From Streptomyces sp. CCM_MD2014 (GTDB taxonomy: Bacteria > Actinomycetota > Actinomycetes > Streptomycetales > Streptomycetaceae), in assembly GCF_000772045.1 (NCBI RefSeq), contig NZ_CP009754.1, positions 186,001 to 250,000 on the forward strand: a stretch of DNA of 64,000 nucleotides, in the 5' to 3' direction. Below, piece after piece: positions 16,357 through 25,486 of this stretch. The notes beneath the pieces were generated by a model. The model made no database searches. It was not told where the DNA came from and saw nothing but the letters and a program-made list of their open reading frames with translations. How positions within the stretch are numbered: position 1 is the stretch's first letter; every line of letters begins with the position of its first letter. The translations under genes and the position numbers were made by a program.

Positions 16357-17184
16357 ATGAAGCTCGGCAAGCGCTGGCTCCCGGCCCACCTCCTGGTGTG
16401 GACGTACGCGGTGCTGCTCGTCGTCCCGCTGTACTACTTCCTGGCCTCGGCGTTCAAGTCCAACGACGAGATCTTCGCGCACCCCTTCGCCCCGCCCGCC
16501 TCGCTCGGGTTCGGCAACTTCCGTACGGCCTTCGAGAGCGCCGACCTCGGGCTCGCGGTCGTCAACTCGGCGCTGGTGACGGTGTTCTCGCTGGCGCTCA
16601 CGCTGCTGCTGGCGATTCCGGCCGCGTTCGCGCTGGCACGGTCGACCGGGCGGCTGGCGGGCGCGGTCGAGAAGGTCTTCTCGCTGGGCTTCCTGATCCC
16701 GACGTTCGCGGCGCTCTTCCCCACCTTCCTCCTGGCGGCGGCCACCGGGCTGTTCCACACCCGGATCTTCATGGTGCTCTTCCTGCCGGCCACGGCGCTG
16801 CCGCTGTCGGTGGTGATCCTGGTGCAGTTCATGCGCACCATCCCGCCGGAGATGGAGGAGGCCGCCCGGCTGGACGGGGCGTCCACCTTCGCGGTGCTGC
16901 GGCACGTGTACACGCCGATGTGCCTGCCGGGCATCGCCACCGTGCTGCTGCTGAACTTTCTGACCTTCTGGAACGAGTACCTGTACTCGCTGGTCATCAT
17001 CGGCCCGGACCCGGCGCAGCGCACGGTCCAGGTGGCGCTGCCCACGCTGAAGTCCATCACCGGCACGGACTACGGCGTGCTGACGGCGGGCACGGTGCTG
17101 ACGCTGGTGCCGGTGTGGGTCGTCTACACCCTGCTCCAGAAGCGCATGCAGCAGGCCCTGGTCAGCGGGGCGGTGAAGATGTGA
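16357..17184 (+). CDS. ABC sugar permease, MalG type
   Basis: 275 residues with six membrane segments. Begins MKLGKRWLPAHLLVWTYAVLL; the EAA loop is EEAARLDGASTFAVLRHVYTP near residue 170, and NEYLYSLVIIG follows, typical of CUT1-family MalG-like partners. GGAGCAGC upstream of ATG 16357 is the ribosome site. Pairs with the upstream permease. The stop codon overlaps the GTG of the LacI gene by 4 bp, so the regulator is co-translated with the transporter. Confidence 0.9.
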   Translation: MKLGKRWLPAHLLVWTYAVLLVVPLYYFLASAFKSNDEIFAHPFAPPASLGFGNFRTAFESADLGLAVVNSALVTVFSLALTLLLAIPAAFALARSTGRLAGAVEKVFSLGFLIPTFAALFPTFLLAAATGLFHTRIFMVLFLPATALPLSVVILVQFMRTIPPEMEEAARLDGASTFAVLRHVYTPMCLPGIATVLLLNFLTFWNEYLYSLVIIGPDPAQRTVQVALPTLKSITGTDYGVLTAGTVLTLVPVWVVYTLLQKRMQQALVSGAVKM

Positions 17185-18224
17185 GCGTCTCCACCGAGCG
17201 GGCCGGGCGCCGGCCCACGATCAAGGCGGTCGCCGCGGCGGCCGGGGTGTCGACGGCCGCCGTGTCCCAGGCCTTCAACAACAAGGGCCGGCTCTCCGAG
17301 GCGACGCGCCGCCGGATCCTGGACGCCGCGCTGGAGCTGGGCTGGTCGCCCAGCGCCTCCGCCGCTGCACTGCGCAACGCGCGTACCCGCAGTCTCGCGC
17401 TGGTGGTGCGGCGCCCCACGGACGTGCTGGGCTCCGACCCGCACTTCAGCGAGCTGATCACCGGCATAGAGGGCGAGTTGGCGCCGCGCGGCTACGGCCT
17501 GCTGCTGCATCTGGTCAGCGGTCACCGCGAGGAGAACGCGCTGTACGAGCGGCTCGCGGCCGAGGGCCGGGTGGACGGCGCCGTGCTCACCGACGCCCGC
17601 GACGACGACGCCCGGCCGGCGCTGCTCGCCCGCCTCGGGCTGCCGGCGGTGCTGCTCGGTTCGCCCGACGACACGGCCGTCGTCCCGCGGGTCGGGCTGC
17701 GCGACCAGGGCGCGGGGATCGCCGAGGCCGTCACCCACCTGCTGGGCCTCGGCCACCGGCGCGTCGCCTACGTCAGCGGGCCGCCCGAGCTCCAGCACAC
17801 CCGGGTACGCAGGGCGGCCTTCGAGGAGGCCCTGCGCGAGGCGGGCCTGCGCCCGTTCGCGGTCCTGCCCACCGACTTCAGCGAGCGGCGCGCCGTGGGC
17901 GCCACCGAGGCGCTCCTCGACTCCGCCGACCGGCCCACCGCGATCGTCTACGCCAACGACTCGATGGCGGTCTGCGGCATCGGCACCGCGCAGCGCGCCG
18001 GACTTGCCGTGCCCCGGGACGTGTCCGTCGTCGGCTACGACAACCTGCCCCTCGGTTCCTGGCTCCACCCGCGGCTGACCACGGTCGACCAGCAGGTGCA
18101 GCGGGTGGGGGCGGCCGCCGCCCGCATGCTGCTGGCCCTGTGCGGCGAGGAGGTCGAGGACACCGCCCTCGCCGAACGGCCGCGCCTGGTCGTCCGCGAG
18201 TCCACGGGGCCCGCCCCCGCCTGA
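17181..18224 (+). CDS. LacI family transcriptional regulator
   Basis: 347 residues. The DNA-binding headpiece is TIKAVAAAAGVSTAAVSQAFNNKGRLSEATRRRI (split: TIKAVAAAAGVSTAAVSQA, FNNKGRLSEATRRRI), followed by a hinge with LGWSPSASAAALR. The core resembles sugar-binding proteins: SLALVVRRPTDV, then VGYDNLPLGSWLHPRLTTVDQ near the C-terminus. GTG 17181 overlaps the permease stop. Likely represses the operon from the dyad at 13991-14015 until a sugar derived from the substrate binds. Confidence 0.9.
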   Translation: MSVSTERAGRRPTIKAVAAAAGVSTAAVSQAFNNKGRLSEATRRRILDAALELGWSPSASAAALRNARTRSLALVVRRPTDVLGSDPHFSELITGIEGELAPRGYGLLLHLVSGHREENALYERLAAEGRVDGAVLTDARDDDARPALLARLGLPAVLLGSPDDTAVVPRVGLRDQGAGIAEAVTHLLGLGHRRVAYVSGPPELQHTRVRRAAFEEALREAGLRPFAVLPTDFSERRAVGATEALLDSADRPTAIVYANDSMAVCGIGTAQRAGLAVPRDVSVVGYDNLPLGSWLHPRLTTVDQQVQRVGAAAARMLLALCGEEVEDTALAERPRLVVRESTGPAPA

Positions 18225-18291
18225 CCATCACCGGCCGCGACCGGCCGCGCCCGCCACGCACCATCCGCACCCCCACCACCCGAGAAGGACC

Positions 18292-20226
18292 ATGCGACGC
18301 CACAGCGCCCAGCTCACCCACACCACCGACGTCCTGCCCTGGCTCGGCGCCAACTTCTGGTCCCGCACCGGCGGCCCGCTGATGTGGCGGAACTACGACC
18401 CGAAGACCGTCCGCGACGAACTGCGCGTCCTCGCCGACCACGGCCTCAACACGACCCGGTCCTTCTTCTACTGGCCCGACTTCCACCCGGAGCCGCACCG
18501 GATCGACGACGAACTGTGCGCGCGCTTCGAGGACTTCCTCGACGCCCACACGGAGACGGGCATGGGGACCATACCGACGTTCATCGTCGGCCACATGTCC
18601 GGCGAGAACTGGGACCCGGCCTGGCGCGGCAACCGCGACCTGTACGAGGACGTGTGGATGGTCGGCCGGCAGGCGTGGTTCGTCTCCCGCATGGCACGCC
18701 GCTTCAAGGACCACCCCGCGGTCACGGGCTGGCTGATCACCAACGAGATGCCGGGCTACGGCCGGATCTACCAGGTCGACCCGCCGTCCTGCGACGTGGT
18801 GACCGCGTGGGCCCAGGCCATGTGCAACGCGGTGCGCGCGACGGGCGCGACGCAGCCGGTGTCGCTGGGCGACGGCGCGTGGGGCATCGAGGTCACGGGC
18901 CGCGACAACGGGTTCTCGCTGCGGGAGACGGCCGAGTACGTCGACTTCGTGGGCCCGCACGTCTACCGCTCCGACACCGACCGGCCGCGGCAGCACTACC
19001 GGGCCGCGTTCGAGTGCGAGCTGGCCTCGGTGACCGGACAGCCCGTCGTACTGGAGGAGTTCGGACTGTCGACCGACACCGTCTCGGCCGCCAACGCGGG
19101 CGTCTTCTACCGGCAGACTCTGCACAACTCGCTGCTGGGCGGCGCCACCGGCTGGCTCGCCTGGAACAACACCGACTACGACGCCCTGTGGGACCAGTCC
19201 CCCTACGACCACCACCCCTTCGAGATGCACTTCGGCATCACCGACTCCACCGGGGCGCCCAAGGAACCGCTGCGGGAACTGGCCGCCTTCGCGGGGGTGC
19301 TGAAGGCGGTCGACTTCCCGCGCTGCTCCCGCGCCGACGCCGACGCCGCCCTGGTCGTCCCCGCCTTCCTCGAACGGGGTTACCCCTACAGCCGCCCCGC
19401 CGACCGGCCGCTCATCTTCACGTCCCTGCACCAGGGTTACGTCACCGCGCGCGCCGCCGACCTGCCGGTGGCCCTCACCCGCGAGGCCGACGGGCTGCCG
19501 GGCGAGGCGTCGCTCTACCTGCTGCCGGCCACCCGGCAGCTCACCACCCGCACCCGCAGGGAGCTGGCCCGCCGGGCCGCCGAGGGCGCCACCGTGTACC
19601 TGTCCTTCTGCTCCGGCGAGCACCCGGTCACCCGCGGCCCCTGGTTCGACGACCTCGACGGGCTCTTCGGCGTGGAGCTGCAACTGTCCTACGGCGTCGC
19701 CGAGCCGATCGAGGACGACGTGCTGGAGATGAGGTTCACCGAGGACTTCGGCGACCTGCGCGCCGGCGAGGTGCTGCGCTTCCCGGTCGCCGGGAACGAG
19801 GACAGCCGCGCCTATCTGCCCGTCGCACCGCGTGCGGGACGGGTCGTGGCCGTGGACGCCCACGGCCGGCCGGCGTTGATCGTCCATGAGACCGGAGTCG
19901 GCCGCACGGTGCTGGCCACCTATCCGCTGGAGCACATGGCGGCCCGCACCGCACGTGTCAACCCCGATGTCACGCAGCGCCTCTACGCCGCACTGGCCCA
20001 GGTGGCGGGGGCGCGCCGACCGGTCGTCGTCGCCGATCCGCACGTCTCGGCGGACGTCCTCGTCCACGCCGACGGCCGCCGCTTCGTGTGGCTGGTCAGC
20101 CAGAGTCCGGAGCCGCTCGTGGTCCGTCCGGACGCGGAGGGGAAGCTGCACGAGCTGACCGGCGGCCGCCCGGTCGAGGACGTGGCGCTCGACGCGTACG
20201 GCGTCGCGGTACTGGAGCTGCGATGA
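18292..20226 (+). CDS. GH5-like glycoside hydrolase (possible beta-mannosidase/exo-glycosidase)
   Basis: 644 residues, no signal peptide, so it acts inside the cell on imported oligosaccharide. Residues 15-340 are a GH5/GH-A-type (beta/alpha)8 barrel. Putative acid/base is Glu 152 in WLITNEMPGYG and the nucleophile Glu 256 in VVLEEFGLSTD. The C-terminal 300 residues look like a GATase-like plus beta-sandwich region as in GH42-like or GH5 exo-enzymes. ATG 18292 follows CGAGAAGGACC. The stop overlaps the next gene's ATG (ATGA). The exact sugar is not certain; the tandem GH3 partner suggests stepwise exo-cleavage. Confidence 0.8.
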   Translation: MRRHSAQLTHTTDVLPWLGANFWSRTGGPLMWRNYDPKTVRDELRVLADHGLNTTRSFFYWPDFHPEPHRIDDELCARFEDFLDAHTETGMGTIPTFIVGHMSGENWDPAWRGNRDLYEDVWMVGRQAWFVSRMARRFKDHPAVTGWLITNEMPGYGRIYQVDPPSCDVVTAWAQAMCNAVRATGATQPVSLGDGAWGIEVTGRDNGFSLRETAEYVDFVGPHVYRSDTDRPRQHYRAAFECELASVTGQPVVLEEFGLSTDTVSAANAGVFYRQTLHNSLLGGATGWLAWNNTDYDALWDQSPYDHHPFEMHFGITDSTGAPKEPLRELAAFAGVLKAVDFPRCSRADADAALVVPAFLERGYPYSRPADRPLIFTSLHQGYVTARAADLPVALTREADGLPGEASLYLLPATRQLTTRTRRELARRAAEGATVYLSFCSGEHPVTRGPWFDDLDGLFGVELQLSYGVAEPIEDDVLEMRFTEDFGDLRAGEVLRFPVAGNEDSRAYLPVAPRAGRVVAVDAHGRPALIVHETGVGRTVLATYPLEHMAARTARVNPDVTQRLYAALAQVAGARRPVVVADPHVSADVLVHADGRRFVWLVSQSPEPLVVRPDAEGKLHELTGGRPVEDVALDAYGVAVLELR

Positions 20227-22526
20227 CCCTCCCCCGCTACCGCGACCCCGCGGCGACGGTGCCGGACCGCGTCCGTGACCTGCTGGACCGCATGACCCTG
20301 ACGGAGAAGGTCGGTCAGCTCAACCAGCGCATGTACGGCTGGGACGCCTACGAGCGCGCCGGGGACGGCCATCGCCTCACGGACGCCTTCCGCACCGAGG
20401 TCGCCGCCTTCGACGGCATGGGCGCGCTCTACGGACTGCAGCGGGCGGACGCCTGGTCCGGCGTCGGCTTCGCGGACGGCCTCGACGCACGGGACGGGGC
20501 GCGGACGGCGGCGGCCGTGCAGCGGTACGTCATGGAACACACCCGGCTCGGTATTCCCGCCCTGCTGGTGGAGGAGATGCCGCACGGCCACCAGGCGTTG
20601 GACGGCACGGTGCTCCCGGTGAACCTCGCGGCCGGCGCGACGTGGGATCCGGGGCTGTACGCCGATGCCGTGGCCGGGGCGGCGGCCGAACTACGGGCGC
20701 GGGGCGCGCACATCGCGTTGGTGTCGGCCCTGGACCTGGTGCGTGACCCGCGCTGGGGGCGCAGCGAGGAGTGCTTCGCGGAGGACCCGTACCTGGCGGC
20801 GCGGATGACCGAGGCGCTGGTCGAGGGCGCGGGGCGGGCCGGGGTGGCCGTGGTGCTCAAACACTTCGCCGGGCAGGGCGCCACGGTCGGCGGGCGCAAC
20901 AGCGCCGCGACGGAGCTGGGCCCGCGCGAACTGCACGAGGTGCACCTGGCGGCGGCCAGAGCCGGGGTGGCGGCGGGCGCGGCGGGGGTGATGGCCGCCT
21001 ACAACGAGTTCGACGGTCTGCCCTGCGTCGCCAGCCGGTACCTGCTGACCGACCTGCTCCGTTCGGAGTGGGGCTTCGAGGGCGTCGTCATGGCGGACGG
21101 CACGGCGGTGGACCGGCTCGTGCGGCTCACCGGTGACCCGGTGGCGGCGGGAGCGCTGGCCCTGGACGCCGGGTGCGACCTGAGCCTGTGGGACGACTCC
21201 TTCGCGCGGCTGGACGAGGCGGTGGACCGGGGCCTGGTGTCCGAGGCGGCCCTGGACGCGGCGGTGGCCCGGGTGCTCACGCTGAAGTTCCGCCTGGGCC
21301 TGTTCGAGGCGCCCCTGCCGCCGGCCGTACGGGGAAGCGAAAACCTGCCGGATCCCGGCGAGACGGGCGAGCGCCTCGCCCGTGCGTCGGTGACGCTGCT
21401 CTCCCACGAGGGCGGGGTGCTTCCCCTGTCCCGAGCGGTGCGGCGGATATCGGTCCTCGGACCGAACGCCGACTCCCTGGCGCAGCAGATCGGCGACTAC
21501 ACGGCGCCGCAGCGGCCGGGCAGCGGCATCACGGTGCTGGAGGGCATCCGCGCGGCGGTCGCGCCCGGCACCGAGGTGGTGCACGGCCCGGGGTGCGGTC
21601 TGGTGGGTGACGACGTGTCGGACGTCCCGGCGGCCGTGGCGCTGGCGGCCGGCTCCGACGTGGCCGTGCTGGTGCTGGGCGGTTCCAGCGCGCGCTCCTC
21701 GGACACGGTCTTCGACGCCAACGGCGCGGCCGTCACGGGGTCCGGAACGCCGTCGGGGATGACCTGCGGAGAGGGCGTCGACCTGGCGGACGTGGCGCTG
21801 CCGTACGGGCAACGGGCGCTGCTGGCGGCGGTGTCGGCGACCGGGACCCCGGTCGTGGTGGTGCTGGTCCAGGGCCGCCCGCACGCCCTTCCCGCGCCGG
21901 ACGCGCCCGCGGCGGCGGTGCTGAGCGCCTGGTATCCGGGGCCGCGCGGTGGCCGTGCCGTGGCCGAGGTGCTGTTCGGGGACGCCGAGCCGCGCGGCCG
22001 GCTTCCGGTCTCCGTGCCCCGGTCGGCCGCCCAACTGCCCGTCCACTACAACGGCAAGGACCACCGCTATCGCGGGTACGTCGACCAGAGTGCCGTTCCG
22101 CGCCACGCCTTCGGGCACGGTCTGTCGTACACGAGCGTCGCCTACGGGGCACCGCGCCTGTCGCACGCGCGGGTCGGTGTGCGGGCCCCGCGGCTGACCT
22201 GCCGGGTCACGGTCCGCAACACGGGGGCCCGGACGGCCGAGGAAACGGTCCAGCTCTATGTGCGCCGCCTGTCCGGGGGCACGTCCTGGCCGCGCGTGCG
22301 CGAGCTGCGCGGTTTCGTCCGGCTGAGCATCTCCCCCGGCGAGGAGGCCGAGGCGGTCTTCGAGGTGGGTTTGGACACGCTGGCGTCGGTGGGGCGCGAC
22401 CTCCGCCTCGCCGTGGAGCCGGGGGTGGTGGAACTGGAGACGGGCCCGGCGTCCGACCGGACCCGTGGCGCACGCCTGGAGATCACGGACTCGGAGATCA
22501 CACCCTCGGAATCGAACGCAATTTAG
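20223..22526 (+). CDS. GH3 family beta-glycosidase
   Basis: 767 residues, cytoplasmic (no signal peptide). GH3 N-terminal barrel with MTLTEKVGQL at residues 24-33, KHFAGQGATVGGRN (213 onward, the substrate-binding KH motif), and nucleophile Asp 292 in GFEGVVMADGTAV. The GH3 C-terminal alpha/beta domain follows from about residue 380, then a fibronectin-III-like domain (RLTCRVTVRNTGARTAEETVQLYV, split at RNTG). Releases terminal sugars from beta-linked oligosaccharides after uptake. ATG 20223 overlaps the upstream stop. The TAG stop (22524-22526) lies inside the iron box of the next gene. Confidence 0.9.
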   Translation: MTLPRYRDPAATVPDRVRDLLDRMTLTEKVGQLNQRMYGWDAYERAGDGHRLTDAFRTEVAAFDGMGALYGLQRADAWSGVGFADGLDARDGARTAAAVQRYVMEHTRLGIPALLVEEMPHGHQALDGTVLPVNLAAGATWDPGLYADAVAGAAAELRARGAHIALVSALDLVRDPRWGRSEECFAEDPYLAARMTEALVEGAGRAGVAVVLKHFAGQGATVGGRNSAATELGPRELHEVHLAAARAGVAAGAAGVMAAYNEFDGLPCVASRYLLTDLLRSEWGFEGVVMADGTAVDRLVRLTGDPVAAGALALDAGCDLSLWDDSFARLDEAVDRGLVSEAALDAAVARVLTLKFRLGLFEAPLPPAVRGSENLPDPGETGERLARASVTLLSHEGGVLPLSRAVRRISVLGPNADSLAQQIGDYTAPQRPGSGITVLEGIRAAVAPGTEVVHGPGCGLVGDDVSDVPAAVALAAGSDVAVLVLGGSSARSSDTVFDANGAAVTGSGTPSGMTCGEGVDLADVALPYGQRALLAAVSATGTPVVVVLVQGRPHALPAPDAPAAAVLSAWYPGPRGGRAVAEVLFGDAEPRGRLPVSVPRSAAQLPVHYNGKDHRYRGYVDQSAVPRHAFGHGLSYTSVAYGAPRLSHARVGVRAPRLTCRVTVRNTGARTAEETVQLYVRRLSGGTSWPRVRELRGFVRLSISPGEEAEAVFEVGLDTLASVGRDLRLAVEPGVVELETGPASDRTRGARLEITDSEITPSESNAI

Positions 22527-22541
22527 GCTAGCCTTACCTTC
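22523..22541. promoter_or_regulatory. Iron box (DmdR/IdeR-type) of the siderophore-interacting protein gene
   Basis: TTAGGCTAGCCTTACCTTC matches the 19-bp consensus TTAGGTTAGGCTAACCTAA at 14 positions. It ends 1 bp before the ATG and overlaps the GH3 stop codon, so repression by the iron-loaded regulator would cover the start region. No ribosome site fits, so the mRNA is probably leaderless or read through from GH3. Confidence 0.8.
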
Positions 22542-23360
22542 ATGGCGAAGGTTCGACGGCTCACGCCCCAGCACCCGCAGATGTTCCGCGCCCGCGTCGT
22601 GCGGACCGAGCGGGTCTCCCCGTCCATGCAGCGCGTCACGGTCTCGGGGCCGGCCCTGGGCGGCTTCCCGTGGCGGGGGTACGACCACTGGTTCCGGCTG
22701 TTCTTCCCGCTCCCCCACCAACGCGACCTGCGTCTGCCGGAGTTCACGGGCTCGCAGTGGTGGCAGCCGTATCTCGCGATCCCGGAGGAGGAGCGGCCGC
22801 ACTGCGCCAACTACTCCGTGGCCGACTACCGCGCGCAGGCGGCCGAGCTGGACATCGACTTCGTCGTCCACCGCGGGCCCACCGGCGAGATCGAGGGCCG
22901 GGCCGCGGTCTGGGCCTGCGGCGCCCGCACCGGGGACACCCTCGCCCTGCTCGACCAGGGCATCCTCTTCGACTGCCCGCAGGACGCCTCGGAGGTCATC
23001 GTGGTGGCCGACGAGACCGGACTGCCCGCGACGGCGGGCATCATGCGCTCGCTTCCCCGAGGCGCCGTGGGGCGGCTCATCCAGGAGATCCCCACCGACG
23101 GCGACCGCCGCGAGCTGGACGCCCCGGCCGGCATGAGGGTCTCCTGGGTCGTACGGCGGGACGGCACCTCGGTCCCCGGGGCCGCCGCACTGCGTGAACT
23201 GCGCCGGCTGACCCGTGCCGACGCGACGGGATACGCCTTCGTGGTCGGCGAGTCGACGCTGGCCACCGAGGGACGCAGGCACCTGCACCGCCTCGGCCTG
23301 CCGAAGGAACGCATCACGTTCTCGGGGTTCTGGAAGCACGAGGCAATGGCGGCAGCCTGA
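22542..23360 (+). CDS. Siderophore-interacting protein (FAD-dependent ferric-siderophore reductase, SIP family)
   Basis: 272 residues. Removes iron from imported ferric siderophore by reduction in the cytoplasm. The FAD-binding barrel covers about residues 12-130 with RVTVSGPAL, WFRLFFPLP and RPHCANYSVADYR, where NYSVADYR corresponds to the RxYT-type FAD motif. The SIP nucleotide-binding domain follows (EVIVVADETGLPATAGIMR and YAFVVGESTLATEGRRHL). It ends FSGFWKHEA, the family tail. Iron control is shown by the box that runs into its start. It is 16 kb from the coelichelin cluster on the same chromosome stretch. Confidence 0.9.
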   Translation: MAKVRRLTPQHPQMFRARVVRTERVSPSMQRVTVSGPALGGFPWRGYDHWFRLFFPLPHQRDLRLPEFTGSQWWQPYLAIPEEERPHCANYSVADYRAQAAELDIDFVVHRGPTGEIEGRAAVWACGARTGDTLALLDQGILFDCPQDASEVIVVADETGLPATAGIMRSLPRGAVGRLIQEIPTDGDRRELDAPAGMRVSWVVRRDGTSVPGAAALRELRRLTRADATGYAFVVGESTLATEGRRHLHRLGLPKERITFSGFWKHEAMAAA

Positions 23361-23382
23361 CTCCACCGCCGCCCCGGTCAGG
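23356..23382. terminator. Weak convergent hairpin
   Basis: CCTGAC (23356-23361) pairs with GTCAGG (23377-23382) across a 15-nt loop. It spans the two convergent stop codons. Six base pairs only, so a modest terminator at best. Confidence 0.35.
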
Positions 23383-24310
23383 AAACGGCGTCCGGGCGGC
23401 CGAGGACGTACGGCGCGAGGATGTCGGCCACCGTCCGGTTGCGCGGCGCGGGAACACCCAGCCGGTCGGCGAGGTCCGCCACGCCCCCGCTGAGCCAGGG
23501 CAGTTCGAGGCGGTTGCCCTTCTCCAGGTCGTTGTGCATGGAGGAGGTCATGGCGGCGGGGAGCGTGTCGCAGAAGCCGAGCCGGTCCTCGGCGAAACCG
23601 CTGTCCAGCCGCACACCCGACGCCTGCGCCACGGCCACCGTCTCGGCCATGACGTCGTAGAGCAGTCGCCGGCTCTGTTCGTTGGCGCGGATGACGCCGA
23701 CCGGCTGGCGGACGGTCGCCGTGGTCGCCGACAGGCCCACGAGGAACACGAACTTCTCCCAGATCACCCTCTCGATGTCGTCGTCGGCCTCCGCGTCGAT
23801 GCCCGCGTCCCGGAAGGCGGCGAGCACGGCCCGGACAGTCTCCGCCGGACCCGGCCGGTAGGAGCCGAGCACGATCTTCTGCAGGGTGCCGTTGTGCCTG
23901 ACCACTCCCGGCTCCTCGATGAAGGCGGAGATGAAGCAGACACCGCCCAGGACCTGTTCGTCCGCCAGCCGGCCGCGCAGGACGGCGTCCTTGTGCACCC
24001 CGTTCTGCAGGGACAGCACCGTCGCGTCGCCCGCCGCCGAGGACTTGAGCTGCTCGGCGACGGACTCGGTGTCCCACAACTTGACGGCGACGAGGACCAG
24101 ATCGGCGGGGCCGAGTTCGGAGACGCTCGCGACGACGGAGCCGGGCGAGGTGCGCAGGTCGCCCAGCGGACTGTGCACGACCAGACCCGACCGGCGGATG
24201 GCCTCGAGGTGGCCGCCGCGGGCCACGAAGGTGACCTCGTGCCCCGCCGCGGCCAGCCGGGCTCCGAAGCAGCCTCCGACTCCACCGGCCCCGATCACCG
24301 CGATGCGCAT
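23378..24310 (-). CDS. 2-dehydropantoate 2-reductase-like protein (PanE/ApbA family)
   Basis: 310 residues. N-terminal Rossmann motif MRIAVIGAGGVGGCFGARLA binds NADPH, followed by VTFVARGGHLEAIRRSGL with the 2'-phosphate-binding Arg region. LVLVAVKLWDTESVAEQL and LSLQNGVHKDAVL match PanE. The C-terminal ApbA_C domain has EKFVFLVGLSATTATVRQPVG with the catalytic Lys region and MHNDLEKGNRLELPWLSGGV. It would reduce ketopantoate to pantoate, but many paralogues act on other 2-oxo acids and no pan genes are adjacent. ATG 24310 is the only plausible start. Confidence 0.82.
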   Translation of the reverse strand: MRIAVIGAGGVGGCFGARLAAAGHEVTFVARGGHLEAIRRSGLVVHSPLGDLRTSPGSVVASVSELGPADLVLVAVKLWDTESVAEQLKSSAAGDATVLSLQNGVHKDAVLRGRLADEQVLGGVCFISAFIEEPGVVRHNGTLQKIVLGSYRPGPAETVRAVLAAFRDAGIDAEADDDIERVIWEKFVFLVGLSATTATVRQPVGVIRANEQSRRLLYDVMAETVAVAQASGVRLDSGFAEDRLGFCDTLPAAMTSSMHNDLEKGNRLELPWLSGGVADLADRLGVPAPRNRTVADILAPYVLGRPDAVS

Positions 24311-24363
24311 GCCCGTTCCCCCACTGCCTCGGCAACCGTCCGCACGGTCGCCATCATGCCCGC

Positions 24364-25194
24364 CTACGACTTCACGAAGTCCAGCAGGTCGGGGTTGAGG
24401 ATCTCCGGGTGGGTCGAGAGCATGCCGTGCGGGAGTCCCTCGTACGACTTCAGGGTGCCGTTCCGCAGGAGCTCCACCGACCGGGGCGCCGCGTCCTCGT
24501 AGGGCACGACCTGGTCGTCCGTGCCGTGTGCGACGAGGACGGGGACGTCGATCCGCTTGAGGTCGTCGGTGAAGTCGGTCTCCGAGAAGGCCGCAATGCA
24601 CTCGTAGTGCGCGTTGGCGGCGCCCATCATGCCCTGCATCCACCAGTGGTCGATCAGCCCCTGGGAGACCGTCGCGCCGTCCCGGTTGAAGCCGTAGAAG
24701 GGGCCGGACGGCACGTCGATGTAGAACTGCGCGCGATTGGCGGCCAGGGCCGCGCGGAACTCGTCGAAGACCTCGATCGGCAGTCCGCCGGGATTGGTCT
24801 CGGACTTCACCATCACCGGGGGGACGGCACTGACGAGCACGGCCTTCGCGACCCGGCCCGGCTTGGCGCGGGCCACATAGCGCGCCACCTCGCCGCCCCC
24901 GGTGGAATGCCCGATGTGCACGGCGTCCCGCAGGTCGAGGGCGTCGGTCAGCGCCGCGACGTCGGCGGCGTAGGTGTCCATGTCGTGGCCGCCGGAGGGC
25001 TGGCCCGAGCGTCCGTGGCCACGCCGGTCGTGGGCGATGACCCGGTAGCCGTGGGAGAGGAAGAACAACATCTGGTTGTCCCAGTCGTCGGCACTGAGCG
25101 GCCAGCCGTGGTGGAAGACGATCGGCCGGCCGTCGCGCGGCCCCCAGTCCTTGTAGAAGATGTCCGTGCCGTCGGAGGTGGTGACCGTGCCCAT
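24364..25194 (-). CDS. Cofactor-free haloperoxidase / alpha-beta hydrolase
   Basis: 276 residues, cytosolic. The start [19 protein letters not shown] and the segments [17 protein letters not shown] and [13 protein letters not shown] are typical of non-haem chloroperoxidases. The nucleophile is Ser in [17 protein letters not shown]; the acid is Asp in [14 protein letters not shown]; the His is in [11 protein letters not shown]. These enzymes use an alpha/beta hydrolase triad to form peracids and oxidise halides, or act as plain esterases. ATG 25194 follows GGAAGGAACGGCA on the minus strand. Not in an operon with PanE, which ends 54 bp beyond it. Confidence 0.87.
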   Translation of the reverse strand: MGTVTTSDGTDIFYKDWGPRDGRPIVFHHGWPLSADDWDNQMLFFLSHGYRVIAHDRRGHGRSGQPSGGHDMDTYAADVAALTDALDLRDAVHIGHSTGGGEVARYVARAKPGRVAKAVLVSAVPPVMVKSETNPGGLPIEVFDEFRAALAANRAQFYIDVPSGPFYGFNRDGATVSQGLIDHWWMQGMMGAANAHYECIAAFSETDFTDDLKRIDVPVLVAHGTDDQVVPYEDAAPRSVELLRNGTLKSYEGLPHGMLSTHPEILNPDLLDFVKS

Positions 25195-25486
25195 TGCCGT
25201 TCCTTCCGCGTGGATGACGCATCCCCGGCAGCCACCCTACGCCGGAAACCGGCATTCGACATTTTTCACCCATCTTGCTCCGGAGTGCTGGTCAGCCGGA
25301 AGCCGGTGGTCTGCGCCGTCACCCGAACTCCCCGCCCGCGGGCCACAGTCGTCCGCGGTGCGACGATGCCGCGAAGCGACACCGTGGGAGCGGCCGTCTC
25401 CGGGACCGCGGGTGATCGGGCGGCGGATCCCGGTCCGGCGACTTTTGTACAAGACCGGCGTCGGGTGCCCGGAGCAGCATCACCGC
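25195..25486. other. Intergenic region between divergent hydrolase genes
   Basis: 292 bp without a credible gene. The only symmetry noticed is TTGTACAA at 25445-25452, 35 bp before the plus-strand hydrolase. An AT-richer patch (ACATTTTTCACCCATC, about 25259-25274) may belong to the promoter of the minus-strand gene. Confidence 0.4.

Noticed and set aside
22524..22541. Iron box read as an attachment site or insertion target
   Set aside because: It matches the DmdR/IdeR consensus and lies before a siderophore reductase; no repeat or integrase is nearby.
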